Assembly: GCF_042678485.1 (NCBI RefSeq)
Contig: NZ_JBHTKR010000001.1
Coordinates: forward strand, 124,001-188,000
Length of the DNA stretch: 64,000 nt
DNA from: Seohaeicola saemankumensis
Lineage (GTDB): Bacteria > Pseudomonadota > Alphaproteobacteria > Rhodobacterales > Rhodobacteraceae
Direction of reading: 5' to 3'
Each line of letters opens with the position of its first letter. Position 1 is the stretch's first letter. The notes beneath the pieces are model-generated. The model was not told the origin of the DNA and did no database searches. It worked only from the letters and a program-made list of their open reading frames with translations. A program made the position numbers and the translations under genes. Positions 1 to 8,852 of this stretch are shown piece after piece.

Positions 1-1025
1 GCAAAGAGCGGGATCAGCAGGGTCAGCGCCACGGGCGTGTCCATGAACATGCCCGCGACCAGGAAGACCGCCATCAGAAAGAACAGGTATTTCGTCCCGG
101 TCAGGCCAAAGCTGTCGACCCATCCCGCCAGCGCCTGCGACCAGCCCAATTGCCCGGCCAGGTATCCCAGCACCGAAATCGCGGCGAGGATGATGAAGAT
201 CGTGCCCGTCATCTTTGCGGTCGCCTCGACCGCGTCGAAGATCATGCGCCAGTCCAGCCCCTTGTAGAACTGCCCCGCCATAAGCGCGAACAGCACGGCG
301 ATGGCCGACCCCTCGGTCGGCGTGGCCAACCCGAACACCAGCGAGCCCAGGATGATGACAGGCAGGCACAACGCGGGGGCCGCATTGATCAGGCTGGGCA
401 GGAAGCGTGGCAAAGTCTCGGATTTGCCGCCCGGATGATCCTGGGCGACGGCGATCCCGGCGTTCAGCGCCATCAGGCTGGCCGCCAGCAGCAAGCCGGG
501 GACCACGCCCGCGATGAACAGGGCCGCGACCGATGTGCCGGTCAGGCCGCCGTAGATGATCATGATGATCGACGGCGGGATGATCGGCCCGATCATCGAC
601 GATGCGGCGGTGATCGCACCGGCGTAATAGGGGGTGTAGCCGCGCGCGGTCATTTCCGGCACGAAGGTGCGTGACAGGGCCGCGCTATCCGCGACGGCGG
701 ACCCCGAGATGCCGGCGAAAAAGACGCTGGTCAGGATATTCACATGACCCAGGCCACCCTTGAACCGGCCCACGAGGGACATCGCAAAGTCGATCAGGCT
801 GCGCGTGGCACCGGCGCGGCTCATGATCTCGGCGGTCAGAATGAACATCGGCATCGCCATGAAGGCGAAGACATCAAGTTGCGCGAAGATCCGTTGTGGC
901 AGGACCGACAGGAATTGCGCCTTGTCGGTGGCGATGAATGTCACGATCGACACCGCACCCATCAGATAGGCAAATGCCGTGCCGGTGATCAGCAGAACGA
1001 TGAAGACGAGGGGGACATAGAACAT
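1..1025 (-). CDS. dctM: TRAP transporter large permease (DctM family), C-terminus cut off by the window edge
   Basis: The minus-strand frame is open from an ATG at 1025 to the edge at base 1, so about 340 residues of a usual ~430 are present. It begins MFYVPLVFIVLL and runs through successive hydrophobic segments. Motifs typical of DctM permeases are visible: FMAMPMFILTAEIMSRAG early, FAGISGSAVADSAAL, and GPIIPPSIIMIIYGG. The family forms the ion-coupled membrane channel that takes substrate from a periplasmic binding protein. The start lies 3 bases after the amidase stop, so the two are very probably cotranscribed. The small permease and binding protein are not in the window and are expected further downstream. 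Substrate unknown; an amide or a carboxylate released by the amidase is an inference from context. Confidence 0.9.
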   Translation of the reverse strand, partial: MFYVPLVFIVLLITGTAFAYLMGAVSIVTFIATDKAQFLSVLPQRIFAQLDVFAFMAMPMFILTAEIMSRAGATRSLIDFAMSLVGRFKGGLGHVNILTSVFFAGISGSAVADSAALSRTFVPEMTARGYTPYYAGAITAASSMIGPIIPPSIIMIIYGGLTGTSVAALFIAGVVPGLLLAASLMALNAGIAVAQDHPGGKSETLPRFLPSLINAAPALCLPVIILGSLVFGLATPTEGSAIAVLFALMAGQFYKGLDWRMIFDAVEATAKMTGTIFIILAAISVLGYLAGQLGWSQALAGWVDSFGLTGTKYLFFLMAVFLVAGMFMDTPVALTLLIPLF

Positions 1026-1028
1026 CGC

Positions 1029-2549
1029 CTATACCGCCGTCTTTACGCGCGGCGCATCGCGCGGGCCCTGCCCATCCAGATGGGGCGGATGCGTCACGAT
1101 CGACCGCAGGTCGATCCGGGACGGCGCGATCGCCGCAAGATCGGGCCTGGGGCGGGCGGTTGTCGGGGATTGGGCGAACAGCCGCTCGAATGCCCGCGCG
1201 CTGGCCAGCAGGGCCTGATCGCCCCGTGCCGCGCCCAGGATCTGCATCCCGAAAGGCATTCCGCCGGGATCCCGTCCGCAGGGCAGGGTGATCGCCGGCC
1301 CCCCGGCAAGCGACCCGCGATAGGCCAGCGCAAGCCAGCGGTAATAGATGTCCATCTCCTGCCCGTCGATGACCTGCGCGTGGGACTGGGTCCAGGGGAA
1401 GGGTGATACGGGCGCGGTCGGCAACAGGATGACATCGAATCTCTGCATCAAGGCGTTGAAGCGGCGCAGGATGCGCGTTTGTTCGGCATGCGCCCAGGCC
1501 CGGTCAGCCAGGGTCATGCTGCGCCCCAGGGCGACATTGGCCGCGATATGCGGGCCATAGGCCGCGGGTGTCCGGTCCAGCGCCTCTGCGAAGGCCGACA
1601 GAAAGCTTTCCGCGCGCAGGATGTCAAAGCAGCGATCCATGTCGCCCAGGGCCAGGTCCGCGGGGCGGCAATCGCGCACATGCGGACGGATCAGGTCGAT
1701 CCGCTCCAGGAAGGTCTGCCGGATCTCGGGCGCAATGGCAGCGCTGCCGAAATCGGGGCTGTAGCCGATCCGCAGATCCCTGAGGCGGATATCCGGCAGG
1801 GCGGCAAACCGGTCCGGGGCGCCCGCCACCGATAGCGGGTCGTCGGGGTCATACCCCTGGCAGATCCCCAGCATCAGGATCAGGTCATCCATCGTGCGCG
1901 CCATTGGTCCCAGCACCGAAATCCCGGACCAGCCAAGCGGCCGCGTCGGATGCGCGATGACGTCCACGGAGGGGCGATAGCCCACGATCCCGCAGAGTGC
2001 CGCGGGTATCCGCAGCGATCCGCCCGTGTCCGATCCGGTGCAAAGCGGCAAAAGTTCTGCCGCAAGCGCCGCGGCGGACCCGCCCGAGGAGCCGCCGGCA
2101 ATCAGGTTCGGGTCGAACGGATTGCCCGTTGCCCCCCAGACCGGGTTGCGGCTGTTGCCGCCCGCGCCCAGTTCCGGAACATTGGTCTTGGCCAGGACAA
2201 TGGCCCCCGCCGCGCGCAGGCGCGCGACCATCGGCAGGTCCCGGTCCGGCACGTTTCCGCGCGCGGCTATGCTGCCATGGGTCGTCAGAAGGCCCTTGGT
2301 GTCCTGAAGATCCTTGACCCCGATGGGCAGCCCGTCCAGCGGACCTTTCGGCTGCCCCGCCTGCCACCGCGCCGTGGCCGATTGCGCCTGTGCGCGGGCG
2401 CGCGCGACATCCATGGCGGCCAGGGCGTTGATCTTGGGATTTACTGTTGCGATGCGATCCAGGCAGGCCGAAAGGTAATCGACCGGTGACAGGGTCCCGG
2501 ACCGGAATCCCGCCAGGACATCGCATGCTGTCATTGCCGTCACGGACAT
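1029..2549 (-). CDS. Amidase signature family enzyme
   Basis: This 506-residue protein belongs to the amidase signature family, which hydrolyses carboxylic amides with a Ser-cisSer-Lys triad. Visible motifs are IGVKDLQDT with the lysine, the glycine/serine-rich stretch GGSSGGSAAAL, and GSDTGGSLRIPAALCG with the nucleophilic serine. The rest matches the family length of about 450-510. I place the start at the ATG at 2549 (MSVTAMTACDVL) rather than the in-frame TTG two codons upstream. It is followed directly by a TRAP permease and preceded on the same strand by a LysR regulator, which suggests an inducible amide uptake and hydrolysis unit. It is not the tRNA amidotransferase subunit: a separate gatC-gatA pair lies at the right end of the window. 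The substrate cannot be told from sequence. Confidence 0.9.
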   Translation of the reverse strand: MSVTAMTACDVLAGFRSGTLSPVDYLSACLDRIATVNPKINALAAMDVARARAQAQSATARWQAGQPKGPLDGLPIGVKDLQDTKGLLTTHGSIAARGNVPDRDLPMVARLRAAGAIVLAKTNVPELGAGGNSRNPVWGATGNPFDPNLIAGGSSGGSAAALAAELLPLCTGSDTGGSLRIPAALCGIVGYRPSVDVIAHPTRPLGWSGISVLGPMARTMDDLILMLGICQGYDPDDPLSVAGAPDRFAALPDIRLRDLRIGYSPDFGSAAIAPEIRQTFLERIDLIRPHVRDCRPADLALGDMDRCFDILRAESFLSAFAEALDRTPAAYGPHIAANVALGRSMTLADRAWAHAEQTRILRRFNALMQRFDVILLPTAPVSPFPWTQSHAQVIDGQEMDIYYRWLALAYRGSLAGGPAITLPCGRDPGGMPFGMQILGAARGDQALLASARAFERLFAQSPTTARPRPDLAAIAPSRIDLRSIVTHPPHLDGQGPRDAPRVKTAV

Positions 2550-2614
2550 GGGCAAGCCATGGGCGCAAGCCGGGTCAGAATCATCACACGCGCCCTCCCA
2601 AACCGAGTGTTTGA

Positions 2615-2629
2615 ATAAGGTATGCTTAT
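2615..2629. promoter_or_regulatory. LysR-type T-N11-A operator candidate upstream of the amidase
   Basis: ATAAG-GTATG-CTTAT is a perfect 5-5-5 inverted repeat with the T-N11-A spacing that LysR regulators recognise. It sits in the 118-base AT-rich gap between the LysR gene and the amidase start, 66 bases upstream of the amidase ATG. It could be bound by the adjacent LysR protein. Family knowledge plus position; not tested. Confidence 0.5.
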
Positions 2630-2667
2630 GAAATGCTTAAAAATAGAGCCAAATATGGTATAATACA

Positions 2668-3615
2668 TTAACCAAATGGAATGGTCTTGAGGTCATCCGT
2701 CGCTTGCTGAAGACACTTCAGAAACAGCGACAGGGTGCCGTTCTGGGCGGCCTTGTCCCGCCGCCAGAAACAGCGCGCCTCGGACAGCAGGCCTTGTGTG
2801 TTCAGCGGCAGCATCACTATGTCCCCGCGTGCGGCATGGGTCTGCGCCAGGCGTTTGGGCATGAAACCCAATGCCGGCATGACCCGCAGGATTTCCAGGT
2901 TCAGCGTCATCGACAAGGACGCAATCGTATTGCTGGGCGGTGCCAGCCCGTTTGCCGCGAACAGGGCATCAATCGCCTGACGCGCGACAGAGTTCGCTTG
3001 CGGGACAATCCATGGGAATGCGGCCGTGTCCGCCCATGTCAGCCCCGGCTTTTTCTCCAAGGGATGATCGCGCCCGGCGACAACAAGAACGGGTTCTGAA
3101 AACAGTGCCATCTGGTCGATGCCGGGCATTTCCTGCGGTTGCCAGATCCGCGCGATCAGGACATCGATGGCCCCGGCCTCGAGTTCCGGCAACAGCTCAA
3201 CGAAATGCCCTTCCTGAATGGATATGCTTGCCTGTGGCGCGCTGCGTTTGAACAGTGCCAGCGTGCCCGGCAACAGGGTCGGCGCGACAGAGCTTACGAC
3301 ACCGATCGACACCGATCCCGACAGGCCGCTGGCCATGGCCTCGATGTCAAAGGCCGCGCGGTCCAGCTGATTCAGGGCCTGGCGCGCATGTTCGGCAAGC
3401 CTGCGCCCGATCGGTGTCAGGTAAAGCCGGTTGCGTTCGCGTGTGACCACCGGCACGCCGACGATCTTTTCAAGCTCGGCGATTTGTTTCGAAACAGCGG
3501 GTTGCGTGACGTTGAGCGCCTCGGACACCCGTGCCACCAGTTTCAGATCAGCCAAGGCCGCGATCACCCGCAGATGGCGCAGCGTGATCGACTTGAAGGG
3601 GTCATTGTTTGAAAT
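2668..3615 (-). CDS. LysR-family transcriptional regulator with a non-standard start
   Basis: An N-terminal winged helix-turn-helix (ALNVTQPAVSKQIAELEKIVG) is followed by a LysR effector-binding domain (SGSVSIGVVSSVAPTLLPG onward). The first ATG/GTG/TTG codon in frame is a GTG at 3567, which has no ribosome site and removes part of the first helix. The frame continues upstream with PFKSITLRHLR, exactly what a LysR N-terminus needs. An ATT at 3615 lies 7 bases after GGGAG (3623-3627) and would give a 315-residue protein. Alternatively one C is missing from the run just after the out-of-frame ATG at 3605, and the real start would read MTPFKSITLRHLR. It is in tandem with the amidase/TRAP genes, its likely targets. 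Confidence 0.85.
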   Translation of the reverse strand: MSNNDPFKSITLRHLRVIAALADLKLVARVSEALNVTQPAVSKQIAELEKIVGVPVVTRERNRLYLTPIGRRLAEHARQALNQLDRAAFDIEAMASGLSGSVSIGVVSSVAPTLLPGTLALFKRSAPQASISIQEGHFVELLPELEAGAIDVLIARIWQPQEMPGIDQMALFSEPVLVVAGRDHPLEKKPGLTWADTAAFPWIVPQANSVARQAIDALFAANGLAPPSNTIASLSMTLNLEILRVMPALGFMPKRLAQTHAARGDIVMLPLNTQGLLSEARCFWRRDKAAQNGTLSLFLKCLQQATDDLKTIPFG

Positions 3616-3776
3616 TTGCCATCTCCCGATATGTCACGGATCACAGCATGTCATGGTTTGCACAGGGTCCAAAGCGCGCCCGGGCGGTCAAGATGTCAGG
3701 ATGTCCGGAACGCCACACCCCGACGCGTCGGCATGATAGGCCCGCAACGATGCCCCGCGACGGGACGCCCACCGGG

Positions 3777-4466
3777 TCAGACCCGCATCGCCATGGGCTG
3801 GGGGTTGGCGCGCAGGTTGGATTGCTTGTAGCTGGCCATCAGGTCGTTGAACTTGCCACCCTGAACCGCCACGTGATCACGCAGCACCGCCTCGGCGGTT
3901 TCGCTGTCGCCGGTTTCCAGCGCCGTAAGGATCTGGCGATGCTCTGTCAGTGACTGGATCATCCGCCCGCGCACACGCAGTTGCATCCGCCGAAAGGGTT
4001 GCAGCCGCTTGTGCAGGCGCTGCGCCTCCTGGGCCAGGAAGTCATTGCCCGAGGCGGTATAGATCAGCTGATGGAAATGCTCGTTCTCGCGGTAATAGCC
4101 GTCGCTGTCGCCGGCCTCGACCGCCGCTTCGCAGGCCAGGACGGTGGCGCGGATCGCGGCAAGCACCTCTGGCGTGATGCGCCGGGCGGCCAGGCGGCCG
4201 CAGACGGCCTCAAGCTCGGCCATGACCTCGAACATCTCGATCATTTCGTGAAAGGCGGGGTGGCGCACGAAGGCGCCACGGCGTGGCAGCAACTCGACCA
4301 GGCCCGAGGCGGCCAGCATCTGGAACGCCTCGCGCAGCGGGGTGCGCGAGACATGGAACCGTTCGGCCAGACGGATTTCATCCAGCCGTTCGCCATCGGC
4401 GAATTCGCCGGTGACGATCATCTGTTCCAGTGCTTCGCGCACATTGTCGGCCATGCGTGTGTTCAT
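3777..4466 (-). CDS. matR: GntR/FCD-family regulator of malonate utilisation
   Basis: This 229-residue regulator has a GntR winged helix-turn-helix (ERFHVSRTPLREAFQMLAASGLVE, residues about 30-65) and an all-helical FCD effector domain with histidines in the pattern for metal or carboxylate binding (ENEHFHQLIYTASGN, LTEHRQIL). The frame stays open far upstream; I chose the ATG at 4466 because the protein from there has the normal family length and the upstream part looks non-coding. It is divergent from the matPQMAB genes and a palindrome matching the known MatR operator lies between them. In rhizobia MatR represses this operon until malonate or a derivative binds. Assignment to malonate rests on the neighbours. 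Confidence 0.9.
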   Translation of the reverse strand: MNTRMADNVREALEQMIVTGEFADGERLDEIRLAERFHVSRTPLREAFQMLAASGLVELLPRRGAFVRHPAFHEMIEMFEVMAELEAVCGRLAARRITPEVLAAIRATVLACEAAVEAGDSDGYYRENEHFHQLIYTASGNDFLAQEAQRLHKRLQPFRRMQLRVRGRMIQSLTEHRQILTALETGDSETAEAVLRDHVAVQGGKFNDLMASYKQSNLRANPQPMAMRV

Positions 4467-4508
4467 GTGTGCAATCGTATCCCGCGTCCTGGTATTGGGC
4501 AATCGAAT

Positions 4509-4522
4509 TCTTGTATACAAAA
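4509..4522. promoter_or_regulatory. MatR-type operator in the matR-matP divergent promoter
   Basis: The site reads TCTTGTATACAAAA with a perfect palindrome TTGTATACAA at 4511-4520. It matches the first eleven bases of the operator described for Rhizobium MatR (TCTTGTATACACGA). It lies 42 bases upstream of matR and 82 upstream of matP, so one bound repressor could control both directions. Confidence 0.75.
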
Positions 4523-4604
4523 AGTTTGACATTGGATGCACAGCCGCGCAGGATCGTCGCGATTGCGGGAGGGAGCCCGCAGCACATCCATCTGGGAGGA
4601 TAGA

Positions 4605-5594
4605 ATGACCATCAGAACTTTCGCCGCTGCTGCGGCACTTGCGGTTTTCGGCATGGGCCTTTCGGCCGCCAACGCGACCGAACTGCGCCTTTCGCATCAG
4701 TGGTCTACAGGCGACGTGCGCCACAAGGTCGCCGAGATGATCGCGACCGATGTTGCTGCGGCGAATGTCGACCTGGAGATCAAGATCTTCCCGTCCGAAT
4801 CGCTGCTGAAAGCGCGCGAGCAATACAACCCGCTGTCGCGCGGGCAGGTAGACATGATCGTCTATCCCTTGTCCTACTCGGGCGGTCAGCGCCCCGAATA
4901 TAACCTGACCCTGATGCCGGGCCTGGTGAAGAACCACGACCATGCAGCGCGCCTGAATGAAAGCCCGTTCATGGAAGAGATCGAAAAGATCATGGCCGAG
5001 GATGACATCATGATCCTGGTCCATGGCTACCTGGCGGGCGGTTTCGCCAGCGTCGGCGATTGCATCACCCGTCCCGAGCATGTGAACGGTCTGAGCACCC
5101 GCGCGGCCGGCAAGTCGTTCGAGGAGATGCTGGCGGCTGCCGGTGCCTCGATCTCGTCCATGGCCTCGTCCGAGGTTTACAACGCGATGCAGACCGGCGT
5201 GCTTCAGGCGGTCAACACCTCGTCTTCGTCCTTCGCATCCTTCCGTCTGCAAGAGCAGGTCAAATGCTACACGCCTGCCGGTGATGTGGCGCTGTGGTTC
5301 ATGTACCAGCCGGTGATGATGAACAAATCCACCTTCGAGGGTCTGAGCGACGCGCAGAAGACCGCGCTTCTGGCGGCAGCCGAAAAGGCCGAAGCCTGGT
5401 ATCTGGAGCAGGCCAAGGCGGAAGACGCGGCCTCGGTCGAGGTGTTCAAGGCGGCCGGCGTGACCATTGCCGAGATGACGCAGGACGATTTCAACGCCTG
5501 GCTCGACCTGGCCAAGCAGAGCTCTTACAAGTCCTTCGTCGACAGCGTGCCGAACGGCCAGGCGTTGCTGGACCTCGCCCTCGCGGTCGAGTGA
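4605..5594 (+). CDS. matP: TRAP transporter periplasmic binding protein, probably for malonate
   Basis: A 329-residue DctP-family solute receptor. The start is the ATG at 4605 behind the strong ribosome site GGGAGGA (4594-4600); it gives a clean signal peptide (MTIRTFAAAAALAVFGMG, cleavage after SAANA). The mature protein begins TELRLSHQWSTGDVRHKVAE, typical of the family, and ends with the usual helical region. DctP proteins capture carboxylates in the periplasm and deliver them to the DctQM membrane pair. It is the first gene of matPQMAB; malonate is inferred from the malonyl-CoA genes that follow, as in Sinorhizobium matPQMAB. A stem-loop follows directly. Confidence 0.88.
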   Translation: MTIRTFAAAAALAVFGMGLSAANATELRLSHQWSTGDVRHKVAEMIATDVAAANVDLEIKIFPSESLLKAREQYNPLSRGQVDMIVYPLSYSGGQRPEYNLTLMPGLVKNHDHAARLNESPFMEEIEKIMAEDDIMILVHGYLAGGFASVGDCITRPEHVNGLSTRAAGKSFEEMLAAAGASISSMASSEVYNAMQTGVLQAVNTSSSSFASFRLQEQVKCYTPAGDVALWFMYQPVMMNKSTFEGLSDAQKTALLAAAEKAEAWYLEQAKAEDAASVEVFKAAGVTIAEMTQDDFNAWLDLAKQSSYKSFVDSVPNGQALLDLALAVE

Positions 5595-5617
5595 TCGCAG
5601 TATCCTGACACAAGACT

Positions 5618-5645
5618 GTCCGGGCGGTTCGCAATCCGCCCGGAC
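5618..5645 (+). other. Stem-loop between matP and matQ
   Basis: GTCCGGGCGG and CCGCCCGGAC form a perfect 10-bp stem with the 8-base loop TTCGCAAT. There is no T-run after it, so it is more likely an RNA-stabilising or partial-termination element that raises expression of the binding protein above the permeases than a full terminator. Confidence 0.65.
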
Positions 5646-5680
5646 CCAAGCGACACCCCCCAAGCATCGGAGCCTGTCCC

Positions 5681-6226
5681 ATGGCAACCCTGCCTTCTGC
5701 CCGTGCCGCCAGCACTGGCGGCTACCTGATCCTGCGCCTGATAAAGGGCCTTTCGACTGTCTGCGGGTGGATCTCCGCGGTGATGATCCTGGCCTCGGTC
5801 CTGATCACATGCCAGATGATCTTTGTCCGCTTCGTGATGGGCCAATCCACGATATGGCAGACCGAGGCGGTCATCTATCTGATGATCGGCGCCACGCTGC
5901 TGGGGCTGCCCTATGTGCAAAGCCTGCGGGGGCATGTGAATGTCGACCTGATCCCTATCCTGGTGAAGGGACGCGCGCGCAAGATGCTGGCCGGGCTGGT
6001 GTTGCTGATGACCATGGCCGTGGTCAGCGTGATCCTGTTCTACGCCTATGAGAACTGGCATTTCGCATGGGAGCGGGGCTGGCGGTCTGAAACGGTCTGG
6101 GCGCCGAAGTTGTGGATCCCCTACCTTGCCCTGCCGCTGGGCTTCGGCCTTTACCTGTTGCAATTGCTGGCGGATTTCGTGGCGCTGGTGCTGGGCGTCG
6201 ATCGCCCCTTCGGCCTGGAGGATTGA
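5681..6226 (+). CDS. matQ: TRAP transporter small permease (DctQ family)
   Basis: A 181-residue protein with four hydrophobic segments (around residues 20-50, 60-80, 100-125, 145-170), the expected layout for DctQ. MIFVRFVMGQSTIWQTEAVIY and PYVQSLRGHVNVDLI are typical of the family. The subunit pairs with the large permease that overlaps its stop codon. The start at 5681 (MATLPSARAAS) is the first ATG after the matP stem-loop, with GGAGCC 5 bases upstream as a weak ribosome site. Part of the malonate operon. Confidence 0.9.
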   Translation: MATLPSARAASTGGYLILRLIKGLSTVCGWISAVMILASVLITCQMIFVRFVMGQSTIWQTEAVIYLMIGATLLGLPYVQSLRGHVNVDLIPILVKGRARKMLAGLVLLMTMAVVSVILFYAYENWHFAWERGWRSETVWAPKLWIPYLALPLGFGLYLLQLLADFVALVLGVDRPFGLED

Positions 6227-7542
6227 TGATGGATCCCTTGTCACTTGGCCTTCTGGTCGCCCTGATGACCATTGTCGTGCTGTTCTCGGGGGTATCTGTC
6301 GCCTCGGGGCTGCTGATCGTTTCCGCCGGTTTCCTGCTGGTCTTCGACGGGATGCGGTCGCTTGAACTGATGCCCGAGATCTTCTTTGGCAAACTGAATT
6401 CCTTCGCGCTGCTGTCGATCCCGATGTTCATCATCATGGGGGCCGCGATTTCATCGACCCGCGCGGGCGCCGATCTCTATGAGGCGCTGGAGCGGTGGCT
6501 GACCCGTGTGCCGGGCGGTCTGGTAATGTCGAACCTTGGCGCCTGTGCGCTGTTCTCGGCCATGTCCGGGTCAAGCCCCGCGACCTGTGCCGCCATCGGC
6601 AAGATGGGCATCCCCGAGATGCGCAAGCGCGGCTATCCGGACGAGGTTGCGGCAGGCTCGATCGCGGCGGGCGGAACACTGGGTATCCTGATCCCGCCGT
6701 CGGTCACCATGATCGTCTATGGCATCGCGACCGAAACCTCGATCGGGCGTCTGTTCCTGGCGGGCGTGGTGCCGGGGCTGCTGCTGGTGGGCCTGTTCAT
6801 GGCCTGGTCGATCTATGACACCTGGCGCAACGGCTCGGCCGAGGTGCTGGCGCAGCGCAGCTATACGCTGAAGCAGAAGCTGGAAATCCTGCCGCGGGTC
6901 ATTCCCTTCATCCTGATCATCGTCGGCGTGCTTTACGCGATGTATGGCGGCATCGCCACGCCGTCTGAAACCGCTGCCGTCGGCGCGCTGCTGTGCCTTG
7001 TGATCGCGATGATCATCTACCGGCTGTGGTCGCCCAAGGCGCTATGGACCATCCTGTCCGACAGCACGCGCGAATCCGTGATGATCCTGTTCATCATCGG
7101 GGCGGCGGGCGTGTTTTCCTACATGCTGTCATCGCTCTACATCACGCAGTCCATCGCGGCCTGGATTTCCGATCTGGATGTCAACCGCTGGGTGCTGATG
7201 GGGATCGTCAACGTCTTCCTGCTTGTTGCGGGCTTCTTCCTGCCGCCCGTGGCGGTGATCCTGATGGCGGCGCCCATCCTGCTGCCGATCATCCTGGCGG
7301 CCGAATTTGACCCCTACTGGTTCGCCGTGATCCTGACCATCAACATGGAGATCGGGTTGATATCGCCACCGGTGGGTCTGAACCTCTATGTGATCAACTC
7401 GATCGCGCCGGATATTCCGCTCAAGACCATCCTGCGCGGCTCGCTGCCTTATGTGGGCTGCATGGTGCTGGCTATCGTGATCCTGTGCTTCTTCCCCGGC
7501 ATCGTCACCTGGCTGCCTGACATGATCATGGGGCCGGTGTGA
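6226..7542 (+). CDS. matM: TRAP transporter large permease (DctM family), malonate system
   Basis: A 438-residue inner-membrane permease with about a dozen hydrophobic segments and DctM hallmarks: PMFIIMGAAISSTRAGADLY, SGSSPATCAAIGKMGIPEM, GTLGILIPPSVTMIVYG and EIGLISPPVGLNLYV. The ATG at 6226 overlaps the matQ stop (TGATG), and a second ATG follows at once; both give full-length proteins. It transports the carboxylate caught by MatP using an ion gradient. It overlaps matA by one base at its 3' end, so the transport and catabolic genes are translationally coupled. Confidence 0.93.
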   Translation: MMDPLSLGLLVALMTIVVLFSGVSVASGLLIVSAGFLLVFDGMRSLELMPEIFFGKLNSFALLSIPMFIIMGAAISSTRAGADLYEALERWLTRVPGGLVMSNLGACALFSAMSGSSPATCAAIGKMGIPEMRKRGYPDEVAAGSIAAGGTLGILIPPSVTMIVYGIATETSIGRLFLAGVVPGLLLVGLFMAWSIYDTWRNGSAEVLAQRSYTLKQKLEILPRVIPFILIIVGVLYAMYGGIATPSETAAVGALLCLVIAMIIYRLWSPKALWTILSDSTRESVMILFIIGAAGVFSYMLSSLYITQSIAAWISDLDVNRWVLMGIVNVFLLVAGFFLPPVAVILMAAPILLPIILAAEFDPYWFAVILTINMEIGLISPPVGLNLYVINSIAPDIPLKTILRGSLPYVGCMVLAIVILCFFPGIVTWLPDMIMGPV

Positions 7543-8852
7543 TGACACGGGGCTGGGATCTGGGCGGCTGGGCGCTGGGTGATCTGCTATCGACCCTGTT
7601 CGAGCGCAAGCGCGCCGGCGACGTGACGGCCAGCGGCAAACCGCTGCCGGAGCTGTGCCGGGCGCTGCTGACCGGGCAGGGCGAAGTATCGGCGATGAAG
7701 CGGGCCGCCGAAGTGCTGTTGCGCTACCGGCAGGCGGATGCCGCGGAAAAGGCGGCGTTCTTCCGCTTCCTGGCCGATGAGATGGATCTTGATCCCGCCG
7801 CCGTGACCCTGGCCGCGCAGGCCTATGCCGACACACCCGATGCGCGGCACCTCTCGGCGCTGCTGGCGGTGGCGGAACCGCCCCGGCAGGAATTGCTGCG
7901 CCGCCTGAACCAGGCGCCGGGCGGAACCGCCGAACTGGTGGCGATGCGCGTCGATCTGATGGCGCAGGCCAAGGCCGAGCCTGATCTGGCGCGCGTCGAT
8001 CTGGATTTCCGGCATCTCTTCGCGTCCTGGTTCAACCGGGGCTTTCTGGTGCTGCGCCGGATCGGATGGGAAAGCCCCGCCAATATCCTGGAAAAGATCA
8101 TCGCCTATGAGGCCGTGCACGAGATTCACAGCTGGGATGATCTGCGCCGCCGGTTGGAGCCGCCTGACCGGCGCTGCTTTGCCTTCTTTCATCCGGCCAT
8201 GCCGGACGATCCGCTGATCTTCGTCGAGGTGGCGCTGACACGCGGCATCCCCGGCGCCATCGGCCCGCTGCTGGCCGAGGATCGGCGCGCGCTGTCGCCG
8301 TCCCAGGTCGATACGGCGGTGTTCTATTCGATCTCGAACTGCCAGGCGGGGCTGCGGGGGATTTCCTTCGGCAATTCGCTGATCAAGCAGGTGGTTGATG
8401 TGCTGGGCCGCGAGGTGGCGGGGCTGAAGACCTTCGTGACGCTGTCCCCGATCCCGGGCCTTTCGCGCTGGATGGGCACGCAGGACGATGCGGCAAAGGC
8501 GATGCTTGCGGCGGATCCCGCCAAGCTCGATCCCGAGGCGTTGCGCCGCATGGCCGCGCATTACCTGCTTGAGGCCAAGGCCGAGGACCGTCAGCCATTG
8601 GACCCCGTCGCGCGGTTCCACCTTGGCAACGGGGCCGAGGTGCACGAGATCCACGCCGCTGCGGACCTGTCGCCCAAGGGGCGGCAGCAATCCTGCGGTG
8701 CGATGGTGAATTACCTTTACGATCCGGCGCGGGTGGAACAAAACCACGAGGCATTCGCCACCCATCAGACAGTCGCCGCCGCGCGAGGTGTCAAGGCGCT
8801 GACCGGACCGGCGAAGGACCGGAAGGAAAAAGGACTGAAGACCAATGGCTAA
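7542..8852 (+). CDS. matA: Malonyl-CoA decarboxylase
   Basis: This 436-residue protein resembles malonyl-CoA decarboxylase through its whole length: a helical N-terminal half (to about residue 150) and a GNAT-fold catalytic half with FLVLRRIGWESPANILEKII, IHSWDDLRRRLEPPDRRCFAFFHP in part, VFYSISNCQAGLRGISFGN, and FHLGNGAEVHEI with the catalytic histidine near residue 358. The enzyme converts malonyl-CoA to acetyl-CoA and CO2. The start is the ATG at 7542, which overlaps the matM stop; an in-frame GTG lies one codon earlier. With MatB it forms the intracellular malonate-to-acetyl-CoA route. The last bases overlap matB by 8. Confidence 0.93.
   Translation: MTRGWDLGGWALGDLLSTLFERKRAGDVTASGKPLPELCRALLTGQGEVSAMKRAAEVLLRYRQADAAEKAAFFRFLADEMDLDPAAVTLAAQAYADTPDARHLSALLAVAEPPRQELLRRLNQAPGGTAELVAMRVDLMAQAKAEPDLARVDLDFRHLFASWFNRGFLVLRRIGWESPANILEKIIAYEAVHEIHSWDDLRRRLEPPDRRCFAFFHPAMPDDPLIFVEVALTRGIPGAIGPLLAEDRRALSPSQVDTAVFYSISNCQAGLRGISFGNSLIKQVVDVLGREVAGLKTFVTLSPIPGLSRWMGTQDDAAKAMLAADPAKLDPEALRRMAAHYLLEAKAEDRQPLDPVARFHLGNGAEVHEIHAAADLSPKGRQQSCGAMVNYLYDPARVEQNHEAFATHQTVAAARGVKALTGPAKDRKEKGLKTNG

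Noticed and set aside
4467..5687. Upstream in-frame extension of matR by more than 400 codons
   Set aside because: It runs antisense through matP and the divergent promoter; the GntR domain begins normally at the ATG at 4466.
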